From: Nitrosomonadales bacterium
Lineage (GTDB): Bacteria; Pseudomonadota; Gammaproteobacteria; Burkholderiales; SG8-41
Assembly (NCBI GenBank): GCA_009885185.1
Contig: VFLF01000072.1
Location: 1 to 9,974 of the forward strand
Length of the DNA stretch: 9,974 bases
Direction of reading: 5' to 3'
Shown: positions 1 through 6,754 of the stretch, one piece after another
Layout of the letters: each line of letters opens with the position of its first letter
Numbering within the stretch: the stretch's first letter is position 1
The notes under the pieces: model-generated
Told to the model about the DNA's origin: nothing
The model's database searches: none
Seen by the model: the letters and a program-made list of their open reading frames with translations, nothing else
Program-made: the position numbers and the translations under genes

Positions 1-495
1 CAGTTCGCCCGCGATGTGGGGATTCGATCCCGCGCCCGCCGTGCCATAAGTGATCGCGTTGGGTTTGGCCCGCGCGAGCGCGATCAGCTCTTTCATCGAA
101 TTCACCGGCAGCGCCGGATGCGACACCAGGACGGACGCCACCGACGCGAGTAGCGAAACGGGCGCGAAATCGTTGACCGGGTCGTACGGCGTCTTGGCAT
201 AAGCGAACTGGTTGGTCACGAAGGGCAAGGTGTTGACGAGCAGCGTGTAGCCATCGGGCGGCGAATTCTTCGCGATCTCGGTGCCGATCATGCCCGTGGC
301 GCCGCTGCGATTGTCGACGATGATCTGCTGGCCGAGCGCCTTGCTCAAGTCCGCGCTCAGGATGCGCGCAACGAGATCAACGCTGCCACCCGGTGGAAAC
401 GGCGAGACGATGCGGATCGACTTGATCGGATAGTCGGCGGCGAAAGCACACGCCGCCGTGAATGAAAGCACTACCCATGCCAAGGCTCGTTTCAT
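1..495 (-). CDS. Bug-family (TctC-like) periplasmic binding protein, 3' end beyond window
   Basis: This is the N-terminal 165 codons of a tripartite tricarboxylate transporter substrate-binding protein of the Bug family (full length is usually about 320 residues); the rest lies below position 1. Residues 1-19 form a Sec signal peptide (MKRALAW start, hydrophobic core, AFA before the mature ADYP). Family motifs follow in order: PFPPGGSVDLVARI, QQIIVDNRSGA, SPPDGYTLL, the PYD segment, and a ligand-loop motif ending in PHIAGEL. Bug proteins bind carboxylic acids in the periplasm and deliver them to TctAB or act as orphan receptors; no TctAB gene is visible. The ATG at 495 overlaps the stop of the upstream dehydrogenase (ATGA), and a strong GGAGGGAG Shine-Dalgarno sits just upstream, so the start is secure. 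Family assignment is firm; the ligand is unknown. Confidence 0.93.
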   Translation of the reverse strand, partial: MKRALAWVVLSFTAACAFAADYPIKSIRIVSPFPPGGSVDLVARILSADLSKALGQQIIVDNRSGATGMIGTEIAKNSPPDGYTLLVNTLPFVTNQFAYAKTPYDPVNDFAPVSLLASVASVLVSHPALPVNSMKELIALARAKPNAITYGTAGAGSNPHIAGEL

Positions 496-1613
496 TGAGT
501 GACTCCCTCCATTACCCGCTTTTTTACTTCATCCGGCCTGCCCGCGAGATCCATATCCGCCAGCGACGGCCCCCACTTCCACGTATCAACACCGAGCAGC
601 ACGCCGAGTATCTCCGCGAAAGATCGGTGCAGCGGCGCCGCGATGCCCGCTTGCTCGGCCAACTGCACGCACGGCACGATAGCATACGGCAAATCGTCCG
701 CTGCCCACGTGCGCCAGACGTCGGGCTGAAACGGCGGGAACGATTTGTATACGGGGTTATGCATCGCATCAAAGAAGGTGTTGCTCTTGAAGCCGTAGTA
801 CTGGTCGATGGCCTTCGCCATCGAGGTGTGCACCACACCGTAGGCCTCGCACACGCGCTTGCGTTCCGCGTCGAGCGCGTCGCCGAGCACGCCCGCCGCG
901 GGCACCACGCCCTCCTGATAGAAGCCGAACTTGCGGCCGTCGATCTTCGCGCGTTCCATCGCGCCGACGTTCGGCAGCAACATCGCCGGATGCACGATCA
1001 GGTTGAGATTCTCCAGCCCGGTTTGCAGCACCGAGGACGCCGCCGTGAAATCCGGGAACAGCGGCTTTAACGCCGCCAGCGCCTCGGCTGATCGCGAAGC
1101 GGGTACGGTTGCGATCTGTATGCCCTTACGCAAGCCCTTGGGTGTCACCACCGTGCCCTCGAAGCGCGCGGCGTGCGTCGGCGCGGGCGCTTCGGTGACA
1201 AGCACGTCTTCTCGGCCGGCCTTCCTCAACAGCGGCGTCAGGCGCGCCGCCGGCCAGTAACCGTGGCTTTGCACATGCACCACGGCGCCGCGCGCGAACT
1301 CAGGAATCATCGCGCGAAACTTCGCTTCGAGCTGATGCATGTCCACTTCGATCAGCACGGCCTCGGCATCCTTCAACGCTTCGGCGGTGGTGTCGCAGAT
1401 TTTGTCGAGCTTCGCGAAGCCGGTTTTCTTCGAGATGAGGTGCTTCGCATCGCCCTCAACAGTAAAGCCGCCCGCTTTGCGCAACGCCGCAAGCTGGCCC
1501 ATCTGCTCGGGGAAAACCGCGAAGCGAACGTCGTGACCGCATAGCGTGAAATCCGACGCGCACACGGCGCCTATCGCGCGCGCGGTGTTACCGATGACTG
1601 CAACTTTAGACAT
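492..1613 (-). CDS. NAD/NADP octopine/nopaline dehydrogenase family protein
   Basis: This 373-residue protein matches the opine dehydrogenase family, whose members reductively join an amino acid and a 2-oxo acid, or run the reverse oxidation, with NAD(P)H. An N-terminal Rossmann fold (residues 3 to about 150) is followed by the all-helical opine DH domain. Visible landmarks are NLIVHPAMLLPNVGAMER (204-221), which holds the likely catalytic His208, and the DDLPYAIVP stretch (306-314), corresponding to the family's conserved Asp/Glu of the His-acid pair. The nucleotide loop is unusual: VIGNTARAIGAV (6-17) instead of the normal GxGxxG/A. GGAGTAA lies about 7 nt before the ATG. The gene begins 33 nt after the upstream LLM gene and overlaps the downstream Bug gene by 4 nt, so the three probably share a transcript. 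The fold assignment is good. The substrate and reaction are unknown, and related ketopantoate-reductase-like activities cannot be excluded. Confidence 0.85.
   Translation of the reverse strand: MSKVAVIGNTARAIGAVCASDFTLCGHDVRFAVFPEQMGQLAALRKAGGFTVEGDAKHLISKKTGFAKLDKICDTTAEALKDAEAVLIEVDMHQLEAKFRAMIPEFARGAVVHVQSHGYWPAARLTPLLRKAGREDVLVTEAPAPTHAARFEGTVVTPKGLRKGIQIATVPASRSAEALAALKPLFPDFTAASSVLQTGLENLNLIVHPAMLLPNVGAMERAKIDGRKFGFYQEGVVPAAGVLGDALDAERKRVCEAYGVVHTSMAKAIDQYYGFKSNTFFDAMHNPVYKSFPPFQPDVWRTWAADDLPYAIVPCVQLAEQAGIAAPLHRSFAEILGVLLGVDTWKWGPSLADMDLAGRPDEVKKRVMEGVTQ
503..510 (-). promoter_or_regulatory. Strong ribosome binding site for the terminal Bug gene, inside the preceding CDS
   Basis: On the minus strand the sequence reads GGAGGGAG and ends 7 nt before the ATG at 495. 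It lies within the last codons of the upstream opine-dehydrogenase-like gene. With the 4-nt ATGA overlap it indicates translational coupling, and it fixes the start of the truncated Bug gene. Confidence 0.8.
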
Positions 1614-1646
1614 GCCGTTACTCCATGGGTTAATCGCATCCCTTTC

Positions 1647-2714
1647 TTACAACTTCTCGATAATGTTCTTCGCGTAATCCCGCACCATCTGGTAGCCGCG
1701 TTCCAGCGGGAAGTTGCACATCAGTTGGCGCACGCCCTGGCGCTCCAGTTCGCGCACCTGCTCCAGCACCTCGGCCGGCTGGCCCACGATGCAAAAGCGC
1801 TTGATGACTTCGGGCGTGACAAAGCGACGCTCGTCCGGGGCCACATAGACGTTGTGGCTCTCGTGCATCATTTTCTGGCGTTCGGCGGCCGGCCGCGCCA
1901 TGTGAAACTCAAGATAGTCCTTCCATATCGGCCGCAGAAACTCGGGCGGATCCTCGCCGAATTCCAGGTGCCGGTCCATGGTGGAGTGCATGGCGGTGGT
2001 GATGGCCGGGCCGTATTCATTGACGATGCGCTCGGAATCCACCGGCTCGCCGGGGTCCAGCACGGCGAAGTTCACCCGCACCGACAGGTGGAAGTGCTCA
2101 AAGTTGTCCAGCACGCGGCCGCTTTTCGCCGCGCCCTTTTTGACGTTGGCTAAAATCTGCTCCAGCGTGCCCCCACGCGGCACATGCGTGGTAAGGCCGT
2201 CGGCGATCTCACCGGCCAGTGCCTGCGCCTTGGGGCCGTAACCGGCGAGGTAGATGGGGATGGGATCGCGCAGGTTACGATACCCCTTTTCGGTGAGCAT
2301 GAAACGGATGGTGTGCTTATCACCGTTGTGCTCGTGCTCCGCGTCTTTGCTGTCCAGCAGGTTACGCACGCTGCGCACATAGGCCTCGAAGTTTTTCAGG
2401 GCCATAGGCTTTCTGCCCAGCAGGCGCATGGCAGTATTGCCGGTGCCCATGGCAAGAAAGCAGCGACCCGGCGCTACCATGTTGAGCGTGGCCATACCGG
2501 CGGCCAGTGTGGGTGCCAGGCGCAATCCCGGCACCGCCACGCCCATGCCGAGCTTCATGGTCTTGGTCTTTAACGCGGCAACCGTCAGAAACACGAAGGC
2601 GTCGGAACGAATCAGCCCGCTGTCGGTCACCCACAGGTGCGTGAAGCCGAGATTCTCGGCTTGCGTGACGTAATCCATTTCATCGAGCTTCGCCCAGGTG
2701 AGTCCGAATTCCAT
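1647..2714 (-). CDS. LLM-class, Mer-like F420-dependent oxidoreductase (predicted)
   Basis: This 355-residue TIM-barrel protein belongs to the luciferase-like monooxygenase superfamily and resembles its F420-using, methylenetetrahydromethanopterin-reductase-like branch. Signatures are HLWVTDS (26-32), an LGMGVAVPG strand (55-63), PGRCFLAMGTGNTAMRLLG (82-100), PIYLAGYGPKAQALAGEIADG (153-173) and a late VGQPAEVLEQVRELERQGV segment (near 315-333). In this superfamily such proteins transfer hydride between F420 and an organic substrate, while other branches use FMN. F420 use is inferred here from the motifs plus the F420 biosynthesis genes upstream in the same direction. GGAG sits 5 nt before the ATG at 2714. 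The gene lies 39 nt after the second Bug gene and 33 nt before the opine-dehydrogenase-like gene. It is clearly different from the other LLM protein in the window, so the two probably act on different substrates. The substrate is unknown. Confidence 0.88.
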   Translation of the reverse strand: MEFGLTWAKLDEMDYVTQAENLGFTHLWVTDSGLIRSDAFVFLTVAALKTKTMKLGMGVAVPGLRLAPTLAAGMATLNMVAPGRCFLAMGTGNTAMRLLGRKPMALKNFEAYVRSVRNLLDSKDAEHEHNGDKHTIRFMLTEKGYRNLRDPIPIYLAGYGPKAQALAGEIADGLTTHVPRGGTLEQILANVKKGAAKSGRVLDNFEHFHLSVRVNFAVLDPGEPVDSERIVNEYGPAITTAMHSTMDRHLEFGEDPPEFLRPIWKDYLEFHMARPAAERQKMMHESHNVYVAPDERRFVTPEVIKRFCIVGQPAEVLEQVRELERQGVRQLMCNFPLERGYQMVRDYAKNIIEKL

Positions 2715-2753
2715 GCTGTCTCCGTATTGATAAACTTTTGTTTGCGGCGGTTT

Positions 2754-3734
2754 TTATTGCCGCTCGATGCCCGCCCGCTCAATGACAACCTTCCACTTGT
2801 CGATCTCCGCGCGCATCAGCTTGCGCGCCTCGTCGGGTGATGCACTTGCGCGACCGGTCGCGCCCATGTCGCCGAGCTTCTGCATGACATCGCCGGATTT
2901 CACCGCGGCGCTGATCTCCCGGTGCAGGCGCGTAATGATGGCATCGGGTGTTTTTGCCTTTACCGAAATGCCGGTCCACGAGGTCGCCTCATAGCCGGGC
3001 ACGCCGCTTTCCGCGAGCGTCGGCGTGTCGGGCAACAGGGGCGAACGTTGCGTGCTGCCTATGCCCAGCGCCTTGAGGGCGCCGCTTTTCAACTGCCCGA
3101 TCAGCGCCGGCACGGTTTCGACGACCAGCGGTATCTCGTTGCCGCGCAGCGCATTGATCGCCGCGGGCGTGGCCTTGAACGGTATTGTTTGCGCCTGGAT
3201 GTTTGTCATCGAGGTAAACAATTGCACCGCCAGGTGCTGCGTGGTGCCAATGTTGCCGGTGCCGATACTCAACTTGCCGGGGTGCTTCTTCGCGGTCGCC
3301 AGCACATCGGCAACGGTGTTCATGGTTGCATTCACGTTGGTGGCGAGCACAATATCGAAGTACGCCAGCGTCGATATGGCGGTGAAATCCCTGGCGACAT
3401 CATAGGGCAGCGACTTGAACAGACCCTGGCTGATCGCCGAGCCGTTGCCGGCCTGAACCAGCATGTAACCATCAGGCGGCCCCTGCAAGGCGATGTTCGC
3501 GGACACCACCATGCCCGCGGCCGGACGATTGTCGATGACGATCTGCTGACGCATGTTATCGGTCATTTTTTGCGCGACGATGCGCGCGGTGAGATCACCG
3601 ACGCCGCCCGGCGCGAACGGCACCAGCCATCGTATCGGCTTGCGTGGATAATCCTGTGCAGCGGCATGTGCGCAAACAGCAAGCGCGACGCACGCCGCGA
3701 CCAGACTCCGCACGATTATCTTTTTCAGGTTCAT
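2754..3734 (-). CDS. Bug-family (TctC-like) periplasmic binding protein
   Basis: This complete 326-residue Bug protein has a Sec signal peptide (MNLKKIIVRS start, hydrophobic to about residue 22, AHAAA before QDYP, cleavage near 24-26). The mature part shows the family order: RKPIRWLVPFAPGGVGDLTA, QQIVIDNRPAAG, GPPDGYMLV, LPYDVARDFTAI, a ligand-loop GTGNIGTTQHLA, and LLPDTPTLAESGVPGYE near the C-terminal third. Length matches the family. Bug proteins are extracytoplasmic carboxylate receptors, often orphans without TctA/TctB, as here. The ATG at 3734 has a weak GGAAAAG upstream. The gene follows a 159-nt repeat-containing gap, so it could open a second transcript covering this gene, the LLM gene, the dehydrogenase and the last Bug gene. 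The family is certain; the ligand is unknown. Confidence 0.95.
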   Translation of the reverse strand: MNLKKIIVRSLVAACVALAVCAHAAAQDYPRKPIRWLVPFAPGGVGDLTARIVAQKMTDNMRQQIVIDNRPAAGMVVSANIALQGPPDGYMLVQAGNGSAISQGLFKSLPYDVARDFTAISTLAYFDIVLATNVNATMNTVADVLATAKKHPGKLSIGTGNIGTTQHLAVQLFTSMTNIQAQTIPFKATPAAINALRGNEIPLVVETVPALIGQLKSGALKALGIGSTQRSPLLPDTPTLAESGVPGYEATSWTGISVKAKTPDAIITRLHREISAAVKSGDVMQKLGDMGATGRASASPDEARKLMRAEIDKWKVVIERAGIERQ

Positions 3735-3797
3735 CTGCTTTTCCGTGGGCCTCTACGGGACTCCCGATACATACAAGACAGAAAACAAAAGTCTCAC

Positions 3798-3879
3798 TGT
3801 CATTCCCGCGCAGGCGGGAATCCATAACACTGTGCCATTTTAGACGGGCTTATGGGTTCCCGCCTTCGCGGGAACGACA
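3798..3879. repeat. Pair of inverted ATTCCC...GGGAAT palindromes (dRS3/REP-like, possible small MITE)
   Basis: Two 27-nt blocks (3798-3824 and 3853-3879) are inverted copies of each other with about three mismatches. Each contains a perfect hairpin with an 8-bp stem and a 4-nt loop: ATTCCCGC-GCAG-GCGGGAAT at 3802-3821, and GTTCCCGC-CTTC-GCGGGAAC at 3856-3875. The consensus ATTCCC-N8-GGGAAT equals the neisserial dRS3 layout and resembles interspersed repeats common in beta- and gammaproteobacterial genomes. The pair fills the gap between an LLM gene and a Bug gene. On the minus strand a T-rich run follows the second hairpin only after about 11 nt, so terminator function is possible but not canonical. 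Confidence 0.85.
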
Positions 3880-3893
3880 GGGATGGCGAGGTC

Positions 3894-4949
3894 TCAGGCA
3901 GCCGTGATCTGCTCCAGCGGCGTCGGCGTGGCCTTTTGCAGGGCCGGCAGCAACTCTTCCGACATCAGCCGCATGCTGGCCATGGCGCTGGCGGCGGGCA
4001 TGCCGAGAAAGTGCGTGCGGAACACGAAGTGGGTCACGCCCAGTTCATTGATGTAGGGCTGAAGCTGATTCCAGCAGTCTTCGGGCGAGCCGATCACGAA
4101 ACGATCCTGCACCAGTTCTTCAAACGACTTGTCGATGCGCTCGTGTTCCGGCATGGCTTTGTCGCTCTCCCACTGCGCGTAGGCCTTGTACTTCTCCGAA
4201 ATATACGGCCCCGCCAGCGCCATGGCGGTGGCGCGATCCTTGGCGCAAAAGATTTCAATGCGGCAGGGGTTTTCTTTCGGCAGGGGTTTGCCGGCCTTGC
4301 GCAGTTCGTCCTTGTAGATCGCCAGCCGTTCTTTATGCGTAGCGAGCGTGGCCTTGGGGCTGTGGTAAAGGCAATCGCCCAACTGCGCGGCGCGACGGAT
4401 GGCATTGGGATGCTTGGCTGCAAACCATATGGGCGGGTAGGGCTTTTGCACGCACTTGAGCGAGAGGTGTGCATCTTTCAATATGCAGGTGTCGCTTTCG
4501 TAACTCACTTTGTCTTCTGTCCACAGCCGTTTGGCGACGACGAGGCATTCCTCGAAACGCTGCACCCGCTGGCCCTTGCGCACGCCAAACGCCTCGAACT
4601 CGGTGGTGCGGTAGCCCAGCCCCACGCCGAAAATCAACTTGCCGCGCGAGATCACATCGAGTGTGGCAATGGTCTCGGCGGTGTAGACGGGGTTGTGCAA
4701 AGGCGCCAGCAGAAGCCCCAGACCCAGCGACATGTCCCCCGCGTCGGCGGCAAGACGGGCAAGATAGGGCACCATTTGCAAACCCTGATTGCCGCCCTCG
4801 TTCAAATAATGCTGCCCGGTAAAGTACGAGTCCCATCCGCTGTCGCGGGCCTGCCGCACGATCACGATCTGTTCGTCCAGGGCTTGCACCATATCCGCCC
4901 CTTCGTACTGCTGGTTGCCGATCATGATGCCTGCTTTTACGCCACTCAT
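3894..4949 (-). CDS. LLM-class flavin- or F420-dependent oxidoreductase
   Basis: This 351-residue member of the luciferase-like monooxygenase superfamily is predicted to be a cytoplasmic TIM barrel. Visible motifs are SYFTGQHYL (41-49), the equivalent of the usual EHH-type segment, then LGLGLLLAPLHNPVYTAE (75-92), RGKLIFGVGLGYRTTEFEAFG (102-122), KGQRVQRFEE (125-134), and YPPIWFAAKHPNAIRRAA (171-188). Members transfer hydride from F420H2 or oxygenate substrates with FMNH2. The sequence does not decide the cofactor by eye; the F420 genes upstream in the same orientation favour F420. AAGGAA sits 6 nt before the ATG. The gene begins only 12 nt after the dienelactone-hydrolase-family stop, so the two are almost certainly co-transcribed and may act in successive steps. 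It shares little obvious motif detail with the LLM gene at 1647-2714. The substrate is unknown. Confidence 0.88.
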   Translation of the reverse strand: MSGVKAGIMIGNQQYEGADMVQALDEQIVIVRQARDSGWDSYFTGQHYLNEGGNQGLQMVPYLARLAADAGDMSLGLGLLLAPLHNPVYTAETIATLDVISRGKLIFGVGLGYRTTEFEAFGVRKGQRVQRFEECLVVAKRLWTEDKVSYESDTCILKDAHLSLKCVQKPYPPIWFAAKHPNAIRRAAQLGDCLYHSPKATLATHKERLAIYKDELRKAGKPLPKENPCRIEIFCAKDRATAMALAGPYISEKYKAYAQWESDKAMPEHERIDKSFEELVQDRFVIGSPEDCWNQLQPYINELGVTHFVFRTHFLGMPAASAMASMRLMSEELLPALQKATPTPLEQITAA

Positions 4950-4961
4950 TTTTGTTTCCTT

Positions 4962-5660
4962 CTACCCAAGATGCTGCTTAAAAAATTCCACCGTCAGCGC
5001 CAACGCGCGATCCGCGTCATCCTTGCGAAACGGCTTGCCGCCATGCCGCGCGAATGCGTGATCGGCGTCGGGATATTTATGGATGGTCACCAGCGGGTTG
5101 GGTGAAAGCCGCCGCTCCAGCAACTCGTTCACTTCGGCCTGCACCCAGCGATCTTTCATCGCCATGTGCAGCATGAACGGGCGGTGCAGGTTTTTCACTT
5201 CGCGGATGTTGTGCTCAATATACGTGCCGTAGTACGCCACCGCGCAGTCGATGTCAGTGCGGCAGCACAGCAGATAACACAGCTTGCCGCCGAGGCAATA
5301 ACCGACGGCGCCGGCGCGGCCGTTGCACTCCGGCAGGCCCGCGAGGTATTTCACCGTGTCTTCCATGTCGCGCACGCCGAGGTCGTAATCGAACTCGTAA
5401 TACAAATCGAACGCCTTTTTGCCGTCTTCCGGGTTGCGGTCGGACAACTCCACGCCCGGCTCCTGCCGCCAGAATAAATCCGGCACCAGGCACACAAAGC
5501 CGGCTTCCGCGAATTCGTGCGCGTGCTGGCGCATGGTGTCGTTCACGCCCCAGATTTCCATGATGGCGACGATGCCGCCTTTGGGCGGGCCGTCGGGCAC
5601 CGCGAGATAAGCGCCCATCATGCCGTCGCGCAGCGGGACCTGGATATTTTTCGTTTTCAT
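4962..5660 (-). CDS. Dienelactone hydrolase family protein
   Basis: This 232-residue alpha/beta-hydrolase of the dienelactone hydrolase family is close to the usual length. The nucleophile motif GYCLGG gives Cys122, and the triad is completed by Asp170 (KDRWV) and His201 (ADHAF). Glu35 in MEIWGVN matches the family's conserved glutamate that gates the cysteine. There is no signal peptide, so it is probably cytoplasmic. Characterised relatives hydrolyse dienelactones in the modified ortho-cleavage of halocatechols, but many family members act on other lactones or esters, so the substrate is open. AGGG lies 6-7 nt before the ATG. It sits 12 nt upstream of an LLM oxidoreductase gene, suggesting an oxidoreduction and a hydrolysis step in one pathway. 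The 99-nt gap before it contains a palindromic repeat. Confidence 0.93.
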   Translation of the reverse strand: MKTKNIQVPLRDGMMGAYLAVPDGPPKGGIVAIMEIWGVNDTMRQHAHEFAEAGFVCLVPDLFWRQEPGVELSDRNPEDGKKAFDLYYEFDYDLGVRDMEDTVKYLAGLPECNGRAGAVGYCLGGKLCYLLCCRTDIDCAVAYYGTYIEHNIREVKNLHRPFMLHMAMKDRWVQAEVNELLERRLSPNPLVTIHKYPDADHAFARHGGKPFRKDDADRALALTVEFFKQHLG

Positions 5661-5684
5661 AACGACCCTAAAATCAAAACCTTA

Positions 5685-5746
5685 GACACAGATTTCGCAG
5701 ATTAACCGCTCGGTTTTAATCTGCGTAAATCTGCGAAATCTGCGTC
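5685..5746. repeat. Palindromic intergenic repeat built from an ATCTGCG-type unit
   Basis: A 19-nt arm at 5685-5703 (GACACAGATTTCGCAGATT) is matched by its inverted copy at 5728-5746 with one mismatch. Inside it, 5696-5705 pairs perfectly with 5716-5725 (CGCAGATTAA / TTAATCTGCG), and AACCG-CT-CGGTT forms a small palindrome at 5704-5715. The right half also repeats the ATCTGCG unit in tandem. Two alternative hairpins are therefore possible. The element lies between a Bug gene and the hydrolase gene, downstream of one and just upstream of the other. Similar ATCTGCG-rich repeats are known in many environmental genomes. No canonical terminator T-run follows. Confidence 0.75.
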
Positions 5747-5759
5747 GAGGATGTTGCCC

Positions 5760-6728
5760 TTACTGTTGTTTTATCCCCGCCGCCTTCACCACCTTGCCCC
5801 ACTGCGCGTATTCCTGTTTCAGCAGATCGGCAAAGGCTTCCGGCGTGGAGCCGATGGTTTCCACCGCCATCGCGGTCATGCGTTCTTTGGTTTCGGGCGT
5901 GGCCAGCGCGCGTAGCGTATCGGCGCGCAATTTCATCACCAGCGCGCGCGGCAGCCCCGCGGGCCCGAGCAGGCCGTACCAGCCCGAGGTATTGAATTGC
6001 AATCCGCTCTCCGCCACCGTCGGCAAATCGGGCAGCAATGCCGAGCGTTTGTCACCGCCCACCGCCAGCGCGCGCAGGCGGCCCGCTTTCACCTGCGGCA
6101 GCGCCGCCGACAAGCCGTTGAACATCATGTTCACTTCGCCCGCGAGCAGCGCGGTCATGCCCGGCCCCGCGCCTTTGTACGGCACGTGGGTGATTTTCAC
6201 GCCGGCGGCGAGGTTGAATAATTCGCCGGCCATGTGGATACCCACGCCGGTGCCGCCGGAGGAGAAATTCAGTTTGCCGGGTTGTGATTTTGCGTAATCA
6301 ACCAGCTCTTTCACCGATTTCACCGGCAGGCTGGGATGCACCAGCAGCACGTACGGCGCGGAGGCCGCCAGCGTAATCGGCGTGAAATCCTTATTGGTGT
6401 CGTACGGCACCTGCTTCACCAGATGCGGCACGATGGCGAGCGGGCCGGAGAAGCCCATCAGCAAGGTGTAACCATCAGGCGCGGATTTCGCCACGATCTC
6501 GGCGCCGATCAAACCCGCCGCGCCCGCACGATTGTCGACCACGATTTGTTGGCCGAGCATGTCGCCAAGGCTGATGCTGATCGCGCGTGCGATCACATCC
6601 ACGGGACCGCCCGCCGACGACGGCGCGATCATGCGGATGGGGCGGTTGGGGTAGTTCGCGGTTTGCGCAGAGGCTAGCGTGGCAAGGCATATGCTTGCGG
6701 TCAGAGTGGTGATTCGCAGCCAGTTCAT
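5760..6728 (-). CDS. Bug-family (TctC-like) periplasmic binding protein downstream of cofC
   Basis: This complete Bug protein has 322 residues from the chosen start. It carries a Sec signal peptide (MNWLRITT start, hydrophobic core, ASA before QTANYP). Family motifs are RPIRMIAPSSAGGPVDVIAR, QQIVVDNRAGAAG, SAPDGYTLL, VPYDTNKDFTPI, the ligand loop SSGGTGVGIHMAGELF, and LLPDLPTVAESG. An in-frame ATG two codons earlier (6734) would leave the AAAGG directly against the start codon. The ATG at 6728 has it about 6 nt away, so the shorter form is preferred. The gene starts 26 nt after the cofC stop, so it appears to belong to the F420 operon. That is an unusual neighbour for cofactor genes and suggests that the F420-linked pathway acts on an imported carboxylate. 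The ligand is unknown. Confidence 0.94.
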   Translation of the reverse strand: MNWLRITTLTASICLATLASAQTANYPNRPIRMIAPSSAGGPVDVIARAISISLGDMLGQQIVVDNRAGAAGLIGAEIVAKSAPDGYTLLMGFSGPLAIVPHLVKQVPYDTNKDFTPITLAASAPYVLLVHPSLPVKSVKELVDYAKSQPGKLNFSSGGTGVGIHMAGELFNLAAGVKITHVPYKGAGPGMTALLAGEVNMMFNGLSAALPQVKAGRLRALAVGGDKRSALLPDLPTVAESGLQFNTSGWYGLLGPAGLPRALVMKLRADTLRALATPETKERMTAMAVETIGSTPEAFADLLKQEYAQWGKVVKAAGIKQQ

Positions 6729-6734
6729 GTTCAT

Positions 6735-6740
6735 CCTTTA
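6735..6740 (-). promoter_or_regulatory. Ribosome binding site deciding the Bug start
   Basis: On the minus strand the sequence reads TAAAGG and is followed immediately by ATGAACATG. The spacing is zero for the first ATG and 6 nt for the second, which favours initiation at 6728. Confidence 0.55.
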
Positions 6741-6754
6741 CCCGTATTTACCGG

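Noticed and set aside
2744..2763. Short GCGGC...GCCGC inverted repeat at the end of the second Bug gene
   Set aside because: It has only 5 bp of stem, a 10-nt loop and no following T-run, so it is probably a chance match in GC-rich sequence.
3781..3821. Rho-independent terminator at the hairpin with the T-rich run on the minus strand
   Set aside because: The T-rich run begins about 11 nt after the stem rather than directly, so it is not called as a terminator. It remains a possible weak stop.
2922..3827. A 301-codon plus-strand ORF opposite the second Bug gene
   Set aside because: It is an antisense shadow that is His/Arg-rich with no recognisable domain, and its end reads through the palindromic repeat.
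3798..3879. A CRISPR array, from the repeated palindromic units
   Set aside because: There are only two units, in inverted rather than direct orientation, with no regular spacers and no cas gene.
3595..3907. Short ORFs on both strands that start with MDSRLRGND-like or contain FPRRRES-like peptides
   Set aside because: These peptides are translations of the ATTCCC...GGGAAT palindromes and overlap the confident Bug gene; they are not genes.
3852..5105. A 417-codon plus-strand ORF opposite the LLM and hydrolase genes
   Set aside because: It is the antisense shadow of two confident genes with intact motifs. GC-rich codon bias commonly leaves such long open antisense frames, and no family motif was seen in it.
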